Source: Azonexus sp.
GTDB lineage: Bacteria; Pseudomonadota; Gammaproteobacteria; Burkholderiales; Rhodocyclaceae
Direction: 5' to 3'
Assembly (NCBI GenBank): GCA_030824535.1
Contig: JAVBXO010000209.1
Span: 1-32,382 of the forward strand
Length of the DNA: 32,382 nucleotides
The translations under genes and the position numbers were made by a program. Below the pieces are notes generated by a model. That model was not told the origin of the DNA and did no database searches. It saw only the letters and a list, made by a program, of their open reading frames with translations. Positions 8,935-17,159 of this stretch are shown piece after piece. The stretch's first letter is position 1. Every line of letters begins with the position of its first letter.

Positions 8935-8957
8935 CTGCGATAGCCGGGCTTTCATTT
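8935..8957 (+). terminator. Hairpin terminator after the glmS/transposon end
   Basis: AGCCCTGC-GATA-GCCGGGCT forms a stem with one T/C mismatch and is followed by TTCATTTT. CCGGGCTTT (8944-8952) is also an exact complement of AAAGCCCGG (8846-8854), directly after the glmS stop. It may be the original glmS terminator or an element-borne replacement. Confidence 0.5.
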
Positions 8958-8971
8958 TGAATTTCCGTTTT

Positions 8972-8992
8972 TCGGCCTTTGCTGTCGTTCGC
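8972..8992 (+). repeat. Dispersed repeat copy 1
   Basis: TCGGCCTTTGCTGTCGTTCG here recurs at 12718-12738 with one change (TGTCG versus TGACG), in the same orientation. Both copies are intergenic and flank the STAND gene unit. Confidence 0.55.
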
Positions 8993-9084
8993 TTGGCTAG
9001 CCATCTAGGTCAGCAATGTCGCGGATACCTGCCCCACTATGAAATCTCGCATTTAGTATTTCGGTGGCAGGGATCACGTAATCC

Positions 9085-9375
9085 TCAGCCCTCGTCCTTG
9101 CCGACGCCGTAGCGGTACTTGCGAAGTGCCAGCCCTTCGTCGGCTCTCCGCTGCTCATGCTCGATCAGGCGTTGCAAGCCCTCGGTGAGCCACTGGGCGA
9201 ACGCTCGGACGCGGTCATCCTCATCGTTCTTCCAACAGGAAATCTCTTGCAGTTTGCGCGCGAACGCCTGGGCCATACCGTACTCGCCAATCACGACGCC
9301 TGTCGTCTCGATCGCGGCCGCGACCTCGTTCCAGATGTGTGAGCGTTGGCAAATGCAATAGCTTATCGGTGCCAT
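9085..9375 (-). CDS. Small hypothetical protein downstream of the STAND ATPase
   Basis: A 96-residue soluble protein that I do not recognise. It begins MAPISYCICQRSHIW and is followed by a helical, charged part rich in Arg/Glu (DRVRAFAQWLTEGLQRLIEHEQRR). Two cysteines near the start (CIC) could bind metal but no full motif is seen. I chose the ATG at 9375 because AAGGG lies 10 bp upstream; a GTG at 9426 would extend it by 17 residues but has its purine run too close. It follows the STAND gene on the same strand after about 65 bp (14 bp with the GTG start), so co-expression is likely. A role as partner or effector of that ATPase is only a guess. Confidence 0.55.
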   Translation of the reverse strand: MAPISYCICQRSHIWNEVAAAIETTGVVIGEYGMAQAFARKLQEISCWKNDEDDRVRAFAQWLTEGLQRLIEHEQRRADEGLALRKYRYGVGKDEG

Positions 9376-9440
9376 CGGAATTGACCCTTGTCTTGAGGAG
9401 TGCGTGAACGTCCTCCCGATTGTCACGCCCTCGGCCTACG

Positions 9441-12400
9441 TCAAGGCCTCATTCGGCCTTGGACGATGGCTAAGGCCATGCTATTGATATAGGAGAGTTC
9501 CGGAGCGTCTTCTCCCCTATACCGCTTCACGAATGTGCCAGCCTCTGTAAGCAACTTGAGCGCGCCGACCACATCTCCTTTCATGTGCAGAATTTCGGCC
9601 AGGTTGTAGAGCGCTTTTGGAAGATGGCCCTCTGCAAACCCTTCTATTGTCCTCAGCAGATTTACTGCTTTGGTCAGATGGCTCTTAGCCTCATCAAACT
9701 GATATCTTTCGAGTGCATTTGCCCCCCAGTTCGCGAGGGCAATCCCTCTGTCAAAGTCGCTTGCATCAGGGTTCGCCATAACCGCAGTGAAGGCTCTTTC
9801 GAAAAGAGTGCGGGCCTCTTGTTCGTCTTCGCCTGCCTCCATGATGGCATTCGCCAAATTGATAAGTGCAGTTATGACTTCCTTGTGATCGTCGTCTAGG
9901 TCACGCTCAACAATCTCAACGTTCTTGCGCAGGAGGGACACCGCTTCTGTCGGTGTTCCCTGGGCAATCAGTCCATGCGCTAGCGCGGTGCGGACCGGTA
10001 CGCAGAGATGTGATTCTGGACCATCGGACGCTTCGTACAGGCTGAGCGACTCTCGAAGAATCTGTAACCAGTCATCGGCAGCGTTAGCATCTCGCAGCAC
10101 TGTTCCTGCGTCCGCGAGTATCTGCGACTTCGACTGCTCGCGAACACCTTCGATGCGGTTGGCGCTTCGAACCGCATTTCGGGCCATAGCGATGGCGCTT
10201 TCACGATTGCCTTGAGCCAACGCAATCCCTGCCTTCTGCATGAGAATGTTTGCATCGGTGATCGGGTCGATCCAAGCGCCCGACGCCTCAGAATCCGGAA
10301 ACGCGTTCGATAAAACCTTGGATGCACGCTTCAGGTCGTTGATTTTGAGCGCGAGGTGAGTCTCTACCACTGCCAGGAAGTTTCGCAGCTCAAGATCGAA
10401 CTGGCGCTTGCAAGCTTCGCCCTGACTGGTCACAAGCCAATCGATAAATTCGAGCCCGCGCTCAGGTTGAAACTCCCCCAACGATCCGGCAAGCTTTGAG
10501 GCCATGCGCAATCCTTCAAAACTGAGTTCGAACCAGTCGGTGCGGGTCGAAACCAGGCTTGCGAGGATCGCCTCACCTTCAGGAACACGAGCGGTACGAA
10601 TCAGGGAAGCACCTTGATGCAACCTCAACGTCGCTTCGACGATCGTCTTCGGCGTGGCATCGGGCTCAAATGCCTCGTCAAGTGCAAACTCGACTGTGGA
10701 TAGGCAGTGTTCGTAGTCTCCAATGCCATACATCAGTTCAGCCGCGCGCGTTATCCCCGCGACGAAGTGGCCGAACGAGCCGGCGCCGCACTCAATGTCG
10801 GCCTGATTCGCGTTCGCATGCTCCAAATAAGCTTTGATCCTTAGTTCCAAGCCAAGCCATGCCGGGGCATGCATGTCGATCTCAGCGAGCGCTTGGTACC
10901 AGTCCGCGTTATGACCGGACAGGTCCATGGCGTAGTTTTGTAGCACGACCAAGTAGGAGATCAGGTACTCTTCAGCCCGAGTGTAGGACGTCTGCGCAAC
11001 TTCGTTGATCGCCTTCAGCAGATCTTCAAGCAATAGGTGGCAGGCACGGAAGTAGGAAGCCTTTCGCTGCGCGTCCCCCATGCACCATGAGCGCATAGAA
11101 CGCACCAGCTGGGAATGCACTCGGTAGCAGTCGCCGTCCACGTGCGATATGCAGTACCGTCGCTCCCCCACTACGCGCTGAAAGTGATGTGAACCGACTC
11201 CCGGTAGCAGGCCGACACGTAGAGCGGCCGCGAATTGCTTCTCCGAGAACTCACCGAAGATCGAGAACACTTCCAATAAGTCGCGCTCGGGGGCCGTTAG
11301 ACCACGGAGGAATCGATCGTACATGTCGGAGGCGCTGCGGCCGAGAAGATCGATCGTAAAGTTGTCGTGGTGTCGCGCAACTTGCTCGACAGCAACCGTC
11401 AATGCCAAAGCGTGAACCGTCGCAGACTCATCACTTTCCCGACATCCTGCCAAGATGTCTCGCCTATGCTGGCGAAGCAGCTTTGCGATCGCTTGGCCTT
11501 CTGGAGCCTCACACTGGTCGTACCAAACTTCAACCCGGGACACGAAGGTCTCAGCGGCGGCTTGCTGCAAGCCAAGCAAGTCCCTCTGTTCAATGAGTTC
11601 CGGCCAACCGCTGGACGATCCAGCAGCGTCGTACTTCGCCCAAGCGATTGGCGTTCGGGAGAAGACTACGCATCGGACGGCGCGGCCCACGGGGCTTAGG
11701 AGCAGATTTGCTAGGAGCTGTTGGATGGCCCACTCGGCGTTATGCTCCTTCGATTCGGACTGGAGCCGGTCAAAGCCGTCAATGAAGAGCGTAAGCTGGC
11801 TATGCCGCTCTTGAAGTTGGTGGATGATGTCCGCCGCTAGCGCCTTCGGAGCCAGTGGGTCCAACGCCGCCGGAGCAATCGTTGCCAAATCGATGTCCGC
11901 AAAGCGTTCGGCAAACCGATTGCGCTGGCGAGACGCCTTCAAGTACGTCGCGCCTTTCAGGAGAAGCTTGGCGGTCCCAAACCCCTCGGCCGCCTCGCCA
12001 AAGACCTCTAGCCAGTCGGCCTTGAAGAGCGCATCCTTCTCTTCAAGGGCCTCGCTGGTGTCCTTTCCCTGATCGAGGAGATCCTTGAACAGTGTGGACT
12101 GGGAGATCGCCGACTGCTCATTCAGCCTCGCAGCCCAAGTCGTGTACATCACAAGGAACAGCGGACATCTGAATCCCGCAGCCCGCAAGGCCGGATAGAG
12201 TGCTTTGCCAAAGAGCTCGAACAGCGGATACGCGGAGTAATACCGAGGAGAGTCGAAGTCCAGCGAACAAATGCCGGTCTTTCTTCGCACCTCCGGCGTC
12301 ATGCGTGCATGTGCGTTGGAGCAAAGGGCTGTCTTGCCGATGCCAGATACTCCGCAAAAGGCCAGCACTGGTGGCGTGGTTGGCCCTTCCACTGCTGAAT

Positions 12401-12500
12401 CGATGTGCCTCAGAATCAGGTCAAGCTCGTCCGAGCGCGCGACGAATAGTTTGTCCCACTCTGGAAGTAGGACCGAAGGGAGAAGCTGGCTGTCTGGCAT
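9441..12500 (-). CDS. STAND-type NTPase with TPR-like C-terminal repeats
   Basis: A 1019-residue P-loop ATPase of the STAND/NACHT-like type. Walker A is GVSGIGKTA at residues 50-58 and Walker B is LTLFIDGFDRL with Asp241. A sensor-1-like strand CVVFSRTP follows, then a winged-helix-like region (LTAPERDLLEVFSIFGEFSE, about 415-435). From about residue 520 to the end the protein is helical with TPR-like units, such as IALAQGNRESAIAMARNAV and ALYNLAEILHMKGDVVGAL. STAND proteins oligomerise when their repeats bind a trigger; many bacterial ones (Avs and relatives) sense phage proteins. No N-terminal effector domain is visible, since the P-loop starts at residue 50. The ATG at 12500 is preferred over an upstream TTG at 12554. 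A MalT-like signalling role is an alternative. Confidence 0.8.
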   Translation of the reverse strand: MPDSQLLPSVLLPEWDKLFVARSDELDLILRHIDSAVEGPTTPPVLAFCGVSGIGKTALCSNAHARMTPEVRRKTGICSLDFDSPRYYSAYPLFELFGKALYPALRAAGFRCPLFLVMYTTWAARLNEQSAISQSTLFKDLLDQGKDTSEALEEKDALFKADWLEVFGEAAEGFGTAKLLLKGATYLKASRQRNRFAERFADIDLATIAPAALDPLAPKALAADIIHQLQERHSQLTLFIDGFDRLQSESKEHNAEWAIQQLLANLLLSPVGRAVRCVVFSRTPIAWAKYDAAGSSSGWPELIEQRDLLGLQQAAAETFVSRVEVWYDQCEAPEGQAIAKLLRQHRRDILAGCRESDESATVHALALTVAVEQVARHHDNFTIDLLGRSASDMYDRFLRGLTAPERDLLEVFSIFGEFSEKQFAAALRVGLLPGVGSHHFQRVVGERRYCISHVDGDCYRVHSQLVRSMRSWCMGDAQRKASYFRACHLLLEDLLKAINEVAQTSYTRAEEYLISYLVVLQNYAMDLSGHNADWYQALAEIDMHAPAWLGLELRIKAYLEHANANQADIECGAGSFGHFVAGITRAAELMYGIGDYEHCLSTVEFALDEAFEPDATPKTIVEATLRLHQGASLIRTARVPEGEAILASLVSTRTDWFELSFEGLRMASKLAGSLGEFQPERGLEFIDWLVTSQGEACKRQFDLELRNFLAVVETHLALKINDLKRASKVLSNAFPDSEASGAWIDPITDANILMQKAGIALAQGNRESAIAMARNAVRSANRIEGVREQSKSQILADAGTVLRDANAADDWLQILRESLSLYEASDGPESHLCVPVRTALAHGLIAQGTPTEAVSLLRKNVEIVERDLDDDHKEVITALINLANAIMEAGEDEQEARTLFERAFTAVMANPDASDFDRGIALANWGANALERYQFDEAKSHLTKAVNLLRTIEGFAEGHLPKALYNLAEILHMKGDVVGALKLLTEAGTFVKRYRGEDAPELSYINSMALAIVQGRMRP

Positions 12501-12861
12501 GTCTGCGTAGTATTGATTTGTCGTTGGTTTGCAGAAAGTGAAAGCGTGCCACAACTTAACGTCACGGTCGATGCACCAAGCACAATTCTCGTTCGAGGAG
12601 CCGAACCTTTACTGCTTAATGGCTGCTTTGGGGTTGGCAGCAGCCAAGCGCTTTAGAAGGGGTGACGGTCTTCTTAGGCCGATCACCAGCCTGATGCCAA
12701 TTACAACAGGCGGCACGTCGGCCTTTGCTGACGTTCGCCGTCGCTGAAGGTAAAGACTGCTGACAAAAACAAAGCAGCCCTTCAATGTAAATACATAAGC
12801 CGGTGGCGATTTCCCACTTCCCATATGTGTCGGCCGCTGAAGATGCCATCGGACAGTTGTA
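12501..12861. other. Intergenic region between STAND gene and histidine kinase gene
   Basis: 361 bp without a convincing gene. It should hold the STAND promoter on the minus strand, but no clear -35/-10 pair stands out. It contains repeat copy 2 (12718-12738). Short open frames here are compositionally poor and lack start signals. Confidence 0.5.
12718..12738 (+). repeat. Dispersed repeat copy 2
   Basis: TCGGCCTTTGCTGACGTTCG matches the copy at 8972-8992 at 20 of 21 positions, in the same orientation. The two copies lie on either side of the STAND transcription unit. Confidence 0.55.
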
Positions 12862-15069
12862 TTAGATAACCAGGACTCCCTTCGAGAGGGGGAGAGTAAT
12901 GACGAAGGCGACGCCTCCCTCACGGTTTTGAGCCACAATATTGCCGCCCATTCCGCCAATCTGGATTTTGGCGGCATAAAGCCCCAACCCCATGTTCTCG
13001 GATGATGACCTGTCCGTGACCCCGAGTGAAAAGATAGCGACAGTGTCCTCGATGTGCTTTCCGTAATTGAGCACTTCGATTACCGCCATTTCGCCCTCGG
13101 CGCAAACGCTGATTTCGATGGTCGTCCCGTTAGCATAGCGCAACGCGTTATTCACAACGTGATCGAGGTGCTGATCGAGGGTGATTGGGTCATACACTGC
13201 AACGATTCCACTCGTCGGCCCGCTAGCCGTGACCGAATGTCTTTCTTCTCGTAGACGTTCAGTGAATTCAGCTACGTATTCCGCAATGTCCTGGTGGGAA
13301 ACGACAATTTCGCCGTTCTTCAACCCATCTTCCAGGCGGTTGGCTTCATAGAGCGCTTCTACGTTGCGCCGCATGCCTTCCAGGGCCCTACGATGCCGCT
13401 CAGACAGATCCTTGCTGGCCAACAACGTCCCGAGTGGCGATTTGATCCCGTGTCCGATCGCATGCAGATTGTGCTGCCGGATCTTCAGCAGTTCCAATTC
13501 CTTGGCGAACGCCTGTTGCCGCAGTAGCGTGTCACTGTCGACGCGACGCAGATGTCTGTTCAGGCGTTTTTGGTCCCGCTGAAACAGCACATGCATGACG
13601 CGTCCCAAGGTGCCGATCTGGTCCTTCTCGTGCGCGAACTGTTCCAGTCCGCCCAGTCGATGCGCCTTGGCAATCGAATGGGCTGTCCGGGTCAGCCGAT
13701 CAAGCTTGGACAACTTGACGATGGCAATCACGATCAGACATAGGATGGTGATCAGCAGGGCCACGATCCACATGAAGGCTCTTGCCGCGATATCCGGAAT
13801 CACGATGCGTTCTGCGGTCAAGGTTGCAGTCATGCGTGGCAAACCGTCGATGTCCTGCAGCTGGCTGACGTGGACCGGGGGCACGCCCCTGACTACAAGA
13901 CGGGCGATCCAGTTGCTGAGCGCTTGCCACTTCGTCGAGGGCGCTGAATCTTGATGTATCCCCAGCGCCGTCGAGTTCCATATGTCCGGGTCGGACGCCG
14001 AGCGATTCTCGGCCCTGACGATGAGCGCCGCGCGCGAAATAACGGAAGACATGTAGGCCTGTTCCAGCGACATGACTCCCTTTCCTATTTGGCCGGGTGT
14101 GAAGCCATAAGCTGACGATGGCTTGCCGACGGCCGGAGCAACTACGATCTCTGTCCCGATACGAAGGGCTTTGATGCCGCTCGATGGCCATGCCTCGCCA
14201 TCATTGAAGCCGGGGAGGATTCTCGAATCGATGCGGCCGAGGATGGTGACGACCGAGGATTCTCCGTCTTGGGCACGCTCATAAGCTTGAGCTTGCACAG
14301 CACGGTTTGGCTTTCCTCCATCACCGGTCAAGAACCCCGCCACCTCATGGAAGCCGTTCAGTTTCTTTCCCGGTGCGCGGCGACGGGTAATTGGCGTTGG
14401 GGGGGCCTCGAAGGCTAGGGTGATCGTCACCGTCCTCTGTCCATCAAACTGCAGGATGACGCGATCACTCTCAGCAAGCGGCTTCCCGGGGGAGTGGCGG
14501 GTAATCGGCGGCGATGGATAACGCAGGGCAAAGTAGACGAACCGGCCCGCAGGATCCAGCGGAAGCGCCGAAAAGCAAGCCTGAACGGTGTTGTTGGCTC
14601 CGGGACTCTGCTGAACACTGCCACGATTGGTTTCGATGGCGAATTCCGTTGAACAGCTGCGCGGCGGGGAGAACCGCAGTTCATCAGCCTGAAAGGAACG
14701 CTGGTTATCGCGCGTCAGGAAGTAGGAAAAAAACGGACGGCGGATGGTCATCACCTGCACTGAGCGGGCTGACCGGGTGTTTTCGGCAGGGTTTTCCAGC
14801 AGAGAGGAGCCGTCCGGCTCTCGCGTGCTCAGGAGGAATTCCGCCAGTTGACTGCGGAGTACCGACTCCTGGTGCATCTCATCCTTTGTCTTTGCCGCTC
14901 GAACGAAGTCGGCAATAGCCCATACCGTCAGGATCAGGAGGGCAATCCCCCCCAGGGCCATGGTCAGCGTAAAATTCCGAGCACTCCACCATTTCCGTAA
15001 GCGCTTTACGCGTGGATGCTCGCTAAACCTTCCAGCGATAGCCTTGGCGTGCGACAGCTTGAATTTCAT
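12862..15069 (-). CDS. Membrane-bound sensor histidine kinase
   Basis: A 735-residue kinase with TM1 at about 33-55 (LTMALGGIALLILTVWAIA), a large extracytoplasmic sensor region of about 370 residues, TM2 at about 425-450 (MWIVALLITILCLIVIAIV), a HAMP-like linker, a DHp helix and an HATPase domain. The H-box reads GHGIKSPLG with the phospho-accepting His near residue 540. The N-box is VVNNALRYA, G1 is VLNYGKH and G2 is NMGLGLYAAK. The residue after the His is Gly instead of the usual Glu/Asp, which may alter phosphatase or kinase balance. The ATG at 15069 is used; a GTG at 15090 is possible. It overlaps the response regulator gene by 47 bp, so the two form one operon. The stimulus is unknown; no matching family was recognised for the sensor domain. 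Confidence 0.85.
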   Translation of the reverse strand: MKFKLSHAKAIAGRFSEHPRVKRLRKWWSARNFTLTMALGGIALLILTVWAIADFVRAAKTKDEMHQESVLRSQLAEFLLSTREPDGSSLLENPAENTRSARSVQVMTIRRPFFSYFLTRDNQRSFQADELRFSPPRSCSTEFAIETNRGSVQQSPGANNTVQACFSALPLDPAGRFVYFALRYPSPPITRHSPGKPLAESDRVILQFDGQRTVTITLAFEAPPTPITRRRAPGKKLNGFHEVAGFLTGDGGKPNRAVQAQAYERAQDGESSVVTILGRIDSRILPGFNDGEAWPSSGIKALRIGTEIVVAPAVGKPSSAYGFTPGQIGKGVMSLEQAYMSSVISRAALIVRAENRSASDPDIWNSTALGIHQDSAPSTKWQALSNWIARLVVRGVPPVHVSQLQDIDGLPRMTATLTAERIVIPDIAARAFMWIVALLITILCLIVIAIVKLSKLDRLTRTAHSIAKAHRLGGLEQFAHEKDQIGTLGRVMHVLFQRDQKRLNRHLRRVDSDTLLRQQAFAKELELLKIRQHNLHAIGHGIKSPLGTLLASKDLSERHRRALEGMRRNVEALYEANRLEDGLKNGEIVVSHQDIAEYVAEFTERLREERHSVTASGPTSGIVAVYDPITLDQHLDHVVNNALRYANGTTIEISVCAEGEMAVIEVLNYGKHIEDTVAIFSLGVTDRSSSENMGLGLYAAKIQIGGMGGNIVAQNREGGVAFVITLPLSKGVLVI

Positions 15070-15715
15070 TCCAGTTCTGGTCGATGTCACAGAAAGCTCT
15101 TCGGATGTTCGAAAAATGGGTGGCCAACGCCGACGAACCTTGGGCTGACTTCAGGATGGCGGTCAAATCACGGTAGGGTACCGCGACACCCGGTTCCCGC
15201 GCGAGACGGTCTACCAGACTGCGTTGTGTGAGCGTCAAATTTACCCGCTTACCTTTCCAGAGCAGTTGCATCCTATCGTTGGGATCAACCTCAAGCCCTT
15301 CTGGCCACTCCATCGGAATCGCATCCCTATCCCGCTCCTTGGTCCACGTCAGTGCGTTCTCGACCTTGGTGATCAGGTCGAGCGGATTCACCGGCTTGCT
15401 AACGAAATCGTAACGGTTGAAATAGACAGCGACACTCTTCAGGGTGTCGTCAGCGGTCCCCGAGACGAATAGCGTAATGCAGCCCATTTCCTGAAGATCG
15501 CGCTGCAGGCCTAGCCCAGCGAATCGACCTCTTGCCGTAGGCGCCAGATTGATGTCGAGTAGTGCGATGTCATAGCGCTTTGTGAAAATCAGTGCACGCG
15601 CAGTTTCCTCGTCGCCCGCAGTGTCGATCTCGAGCCCTTGTATTTCCGCAAGGATGTCCTTCAGCTGCTGCTGAATGTCAGGCTCGTCATCGACGATCAA
15701 AACCTGGTTCTTCAT
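15023..15715 (-). CDS. Response regulator, receiver domain plus winged-helix-like C-terminus
   Basis: A 230-residue response regulator. The receiver domain has the acidic pair Asp9/Asp10 (LIVDDEP), phospho-acceptor Asp54 (ALLDINL), Ser85 (FVSGTA) and Lys107 (VSKPV). The C-terminal ~90 residues, ending SNIRRAFCDIDQNWNEIQAVARQGYRWKV cut at the usual GYRW/hairpin wing, resemble an OmpR/PhoB-type DNA-binding domain, although the recognition helix is atypical. It precedes and overlaps the kinase gene and starts on the minus strand just before a 520-bp spacer, so its own promoter faces the divergent CBASS promoter. Regulation of the adjacent CBASS genes is possible but unproven. Confidence 0.85.
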   Translation of the reverse strand: MKNQVLIVDDEPDIQQQLKDILAEIQGLEIDTAGDEETARALIFTKRYDIALLDINLAPTARGRFAGLGLQRDLQEMGCITLFVSGTADDTLKSVAVYFNRYDFVSKPVNPLDLITKVENALTWTKERDRDAIPMEWPEGLEVDPNDRMQLLWKGKRVNLTLTQRSLVDRLAREPGVAVPYRDLTAILKSAQGSSALATHFSNIRRAFCDIDQNWNEIQAVARQGYRWKV

Positions 15716-16235
15716 GGGGCCTCCCCGCTATCTACGCTCTCGTTTGCATCTTGGCGCATTCGCCGCCGCCTGTGCGTTCAGGATTCTTAATGGACGGACA
15801 CAAATATCAAGAAACGTTAATCGCTATCTGCGCGCATTGAAGCGCCCCGCCACCGCTTCACAAAGCTGAATCCGGGTATCAACCCTTCTTCATTGCATAA
15901 GTCAGACACTTGAGGCTATGGCGACATGGTGCGTACTAGCCCGGTCGGAACCGACTTTAGGAGTCTCATGTTGAACGCGTATAGCAGAGCAGTTTTGGAA
16001 CAGATTGGACGCCAGCTTGACCAGTCCATCTTTCCTGAAGTCCACAATGGCGGGCCGGTTTTGCCCGGTCCAACCGCCGTTGATTCCATCATGCCGGGGA
16101 AGGAGTTAGTTCGATTTGATTGTGCGTACATATACTATATGTAGTGTTTATGCGGCCATGTTGAACTATATGTAGTAGAAGAAAAATTTCTTTGCAGTTA
16201 AAGAAGAATGCCTGAAAGACCTAGGGAGATTGGCA
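15716..16235. other. Divergent intergenic region between two-component and CBASS operons
   Basis: 520 bp, lower in GC toward the CBASS side. It must contain the promoters for both flanking operons. Visible elements are a pair of ACTATATGTAGT repeats and a TATACT box close to the S-4TM start. An open frame at 15926-16144 was considered and not accepted, because its start context and composition are weak. Confidence 0.5.
16131..16176 (+). promoter_or_regulatory. Duplicated ACTATATGTAGT operator over the CBASS promoter
   Basis: ACTATATGTAGT occurs at 16134-16145 and again at 16165-16176, 31 bp apart (about three helical turns). Each copy is an ACTA/TAGT dyad with a 4-bp centre. The first overlaps a -10-like TATACT (16131-16136). 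This is the layout of a repressor or activator site bound by cooperating dimers. No dedicated CBASS regulator gene is adjacent on this strand; the response regulator at 15023-15715 or the XRE protein at 30978-31208 are candidates. Confidence 0.5.
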
Positions 16236-17159
16236 ATGAATGACATACCGGGCGACCAAAACCGTGACGATCGGCTCGACCTTTTGCGTGCACAACGTAC
16301 TTACTACGGTCGCGCTAAGCACTTGCAGACAGCGTTTCTCATCCTGGCGCTTGTCTTGCCTTGGGTTGGTGTATTTTGGAGTGTGGAGTACCCCGAAATT
16401 CGCCCCAAGGTGGCATTGGCCAGTATCGTGCTGCTGCTCCTTGAAATCGGCCTTGCAACAGGGCTTCAGCGCGATTGGGTCAAGACTGCAGCACGGATTC
16501 AAGAGCAGTTCGATACCGAAATATTTCAGCTTCCGTGGAACCAGTTAGTTGTTGGTTCGAAGGTGGCTCCAGAAATTATTCGCTCCGTGACGCGTAAACC
16601 CATCACGGCTAAGAAACGCAAAGACCTTGAGGATTGGTATGAGCACTGTGTCGGCTCTGTCCCTCTTCCTTTTGGTCGCCTTGTCTGCCAACGCACCAAT
16701 GTTGCCTACGACATGGAGGTCCGGAAAACTTTCGCTTGGGGTTTACTTATTACTGCAATCGGGATGGTCGTGTTCCTGATCTACCACCATGGCTTTCAGG
16801 AAGGCATTTCCTTTGCCGACTTGCTACTCACCGTCCTAGTCCCCTATATGCCGTTCGCTGCGTTCGTTCTTCGCGAATACCGTAGGCAGTACGATACCGT
16901 GGAGAGCCTTACCACGCTGAAGTCTGAAGTCGACAAGCTTTGGGCAAAGGCAGTAAAGATACCTGACGCCGCCGAACTGAGACAAGATTCTCGGAATCTT
17001 CAGGACGCAATCTATCGCAACCGTACGTCCAACCCGTTGGTGTACGACTGGGTCTATTGGTTGATGCGGAAACTCAACGAGGACTCTGCTCGACATGCGG
17101 TAGAGACCCTTGTCGCAGAAGTCAAGCGCAGCCTCACTCCGGCCAAGGAGGTTCAATGA
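16236..17159 (+). CDS. S-4TM family pore-forming-type CBASS effector
   Basis: A 307-residue membrane protein with four hydrophobic segments in two pairs: about 30-47 (FLILALVLPWVGVFW), 55-72 (VALASIVLLLLEIGLA), 168-188 (GLLITAIGMVVFLIYH) and 195-212 (FADLLLTVLVPYMPFAAF). The N-terminal QRTYYGRAKHL and the spacing match the SMODS-associated 4TM (S-4TM) family, whose members are thought to open the inner membrane when a cyclic nucleotide binds. A good Shine-Dalgarno (GGGAG, 16224-16228) supports the ATG at 16236 over an upstream TTG. Its stop overlaps the CD-NTase start (ATGA), so effector and cyclase are translationally coupled. Family call comes from architecture and context. Confidence 0.85.
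   Translation: MNDIPGDQNRDDRLDLLRAQRTYYGRAKHLQTAFLILALVLPWVGVFWSVEYPEIRPKVALASIVLLLLEIGLATGLQRDWVKTAARIQEQFDTEIFQLPWNQLVVGSKVAPEIIRSVTRKPITAKKRKDLEDWYEHCVGSVPLPFGRLVCQRTNVAYDMEVRKTFAWGLLITAIGMVVFLIYHHGFQEGISFADLLLTVLVPYMPFAAFVLREYRRQYDTVESLTTLKSEVDKLWAKAVKIPDAAELRQDSRNLQDAIYRNRTSNPLVYDWVYWLMRKLNEDSARHAVETLVAEVKRSLTPAKEVQ

Noticed and set aside
15926-16144. 72-residue open frame between the two-component and CBASS operons
   Set aside because: No good ribosome site, odd composition, and it overlaps the promoter/operator region.
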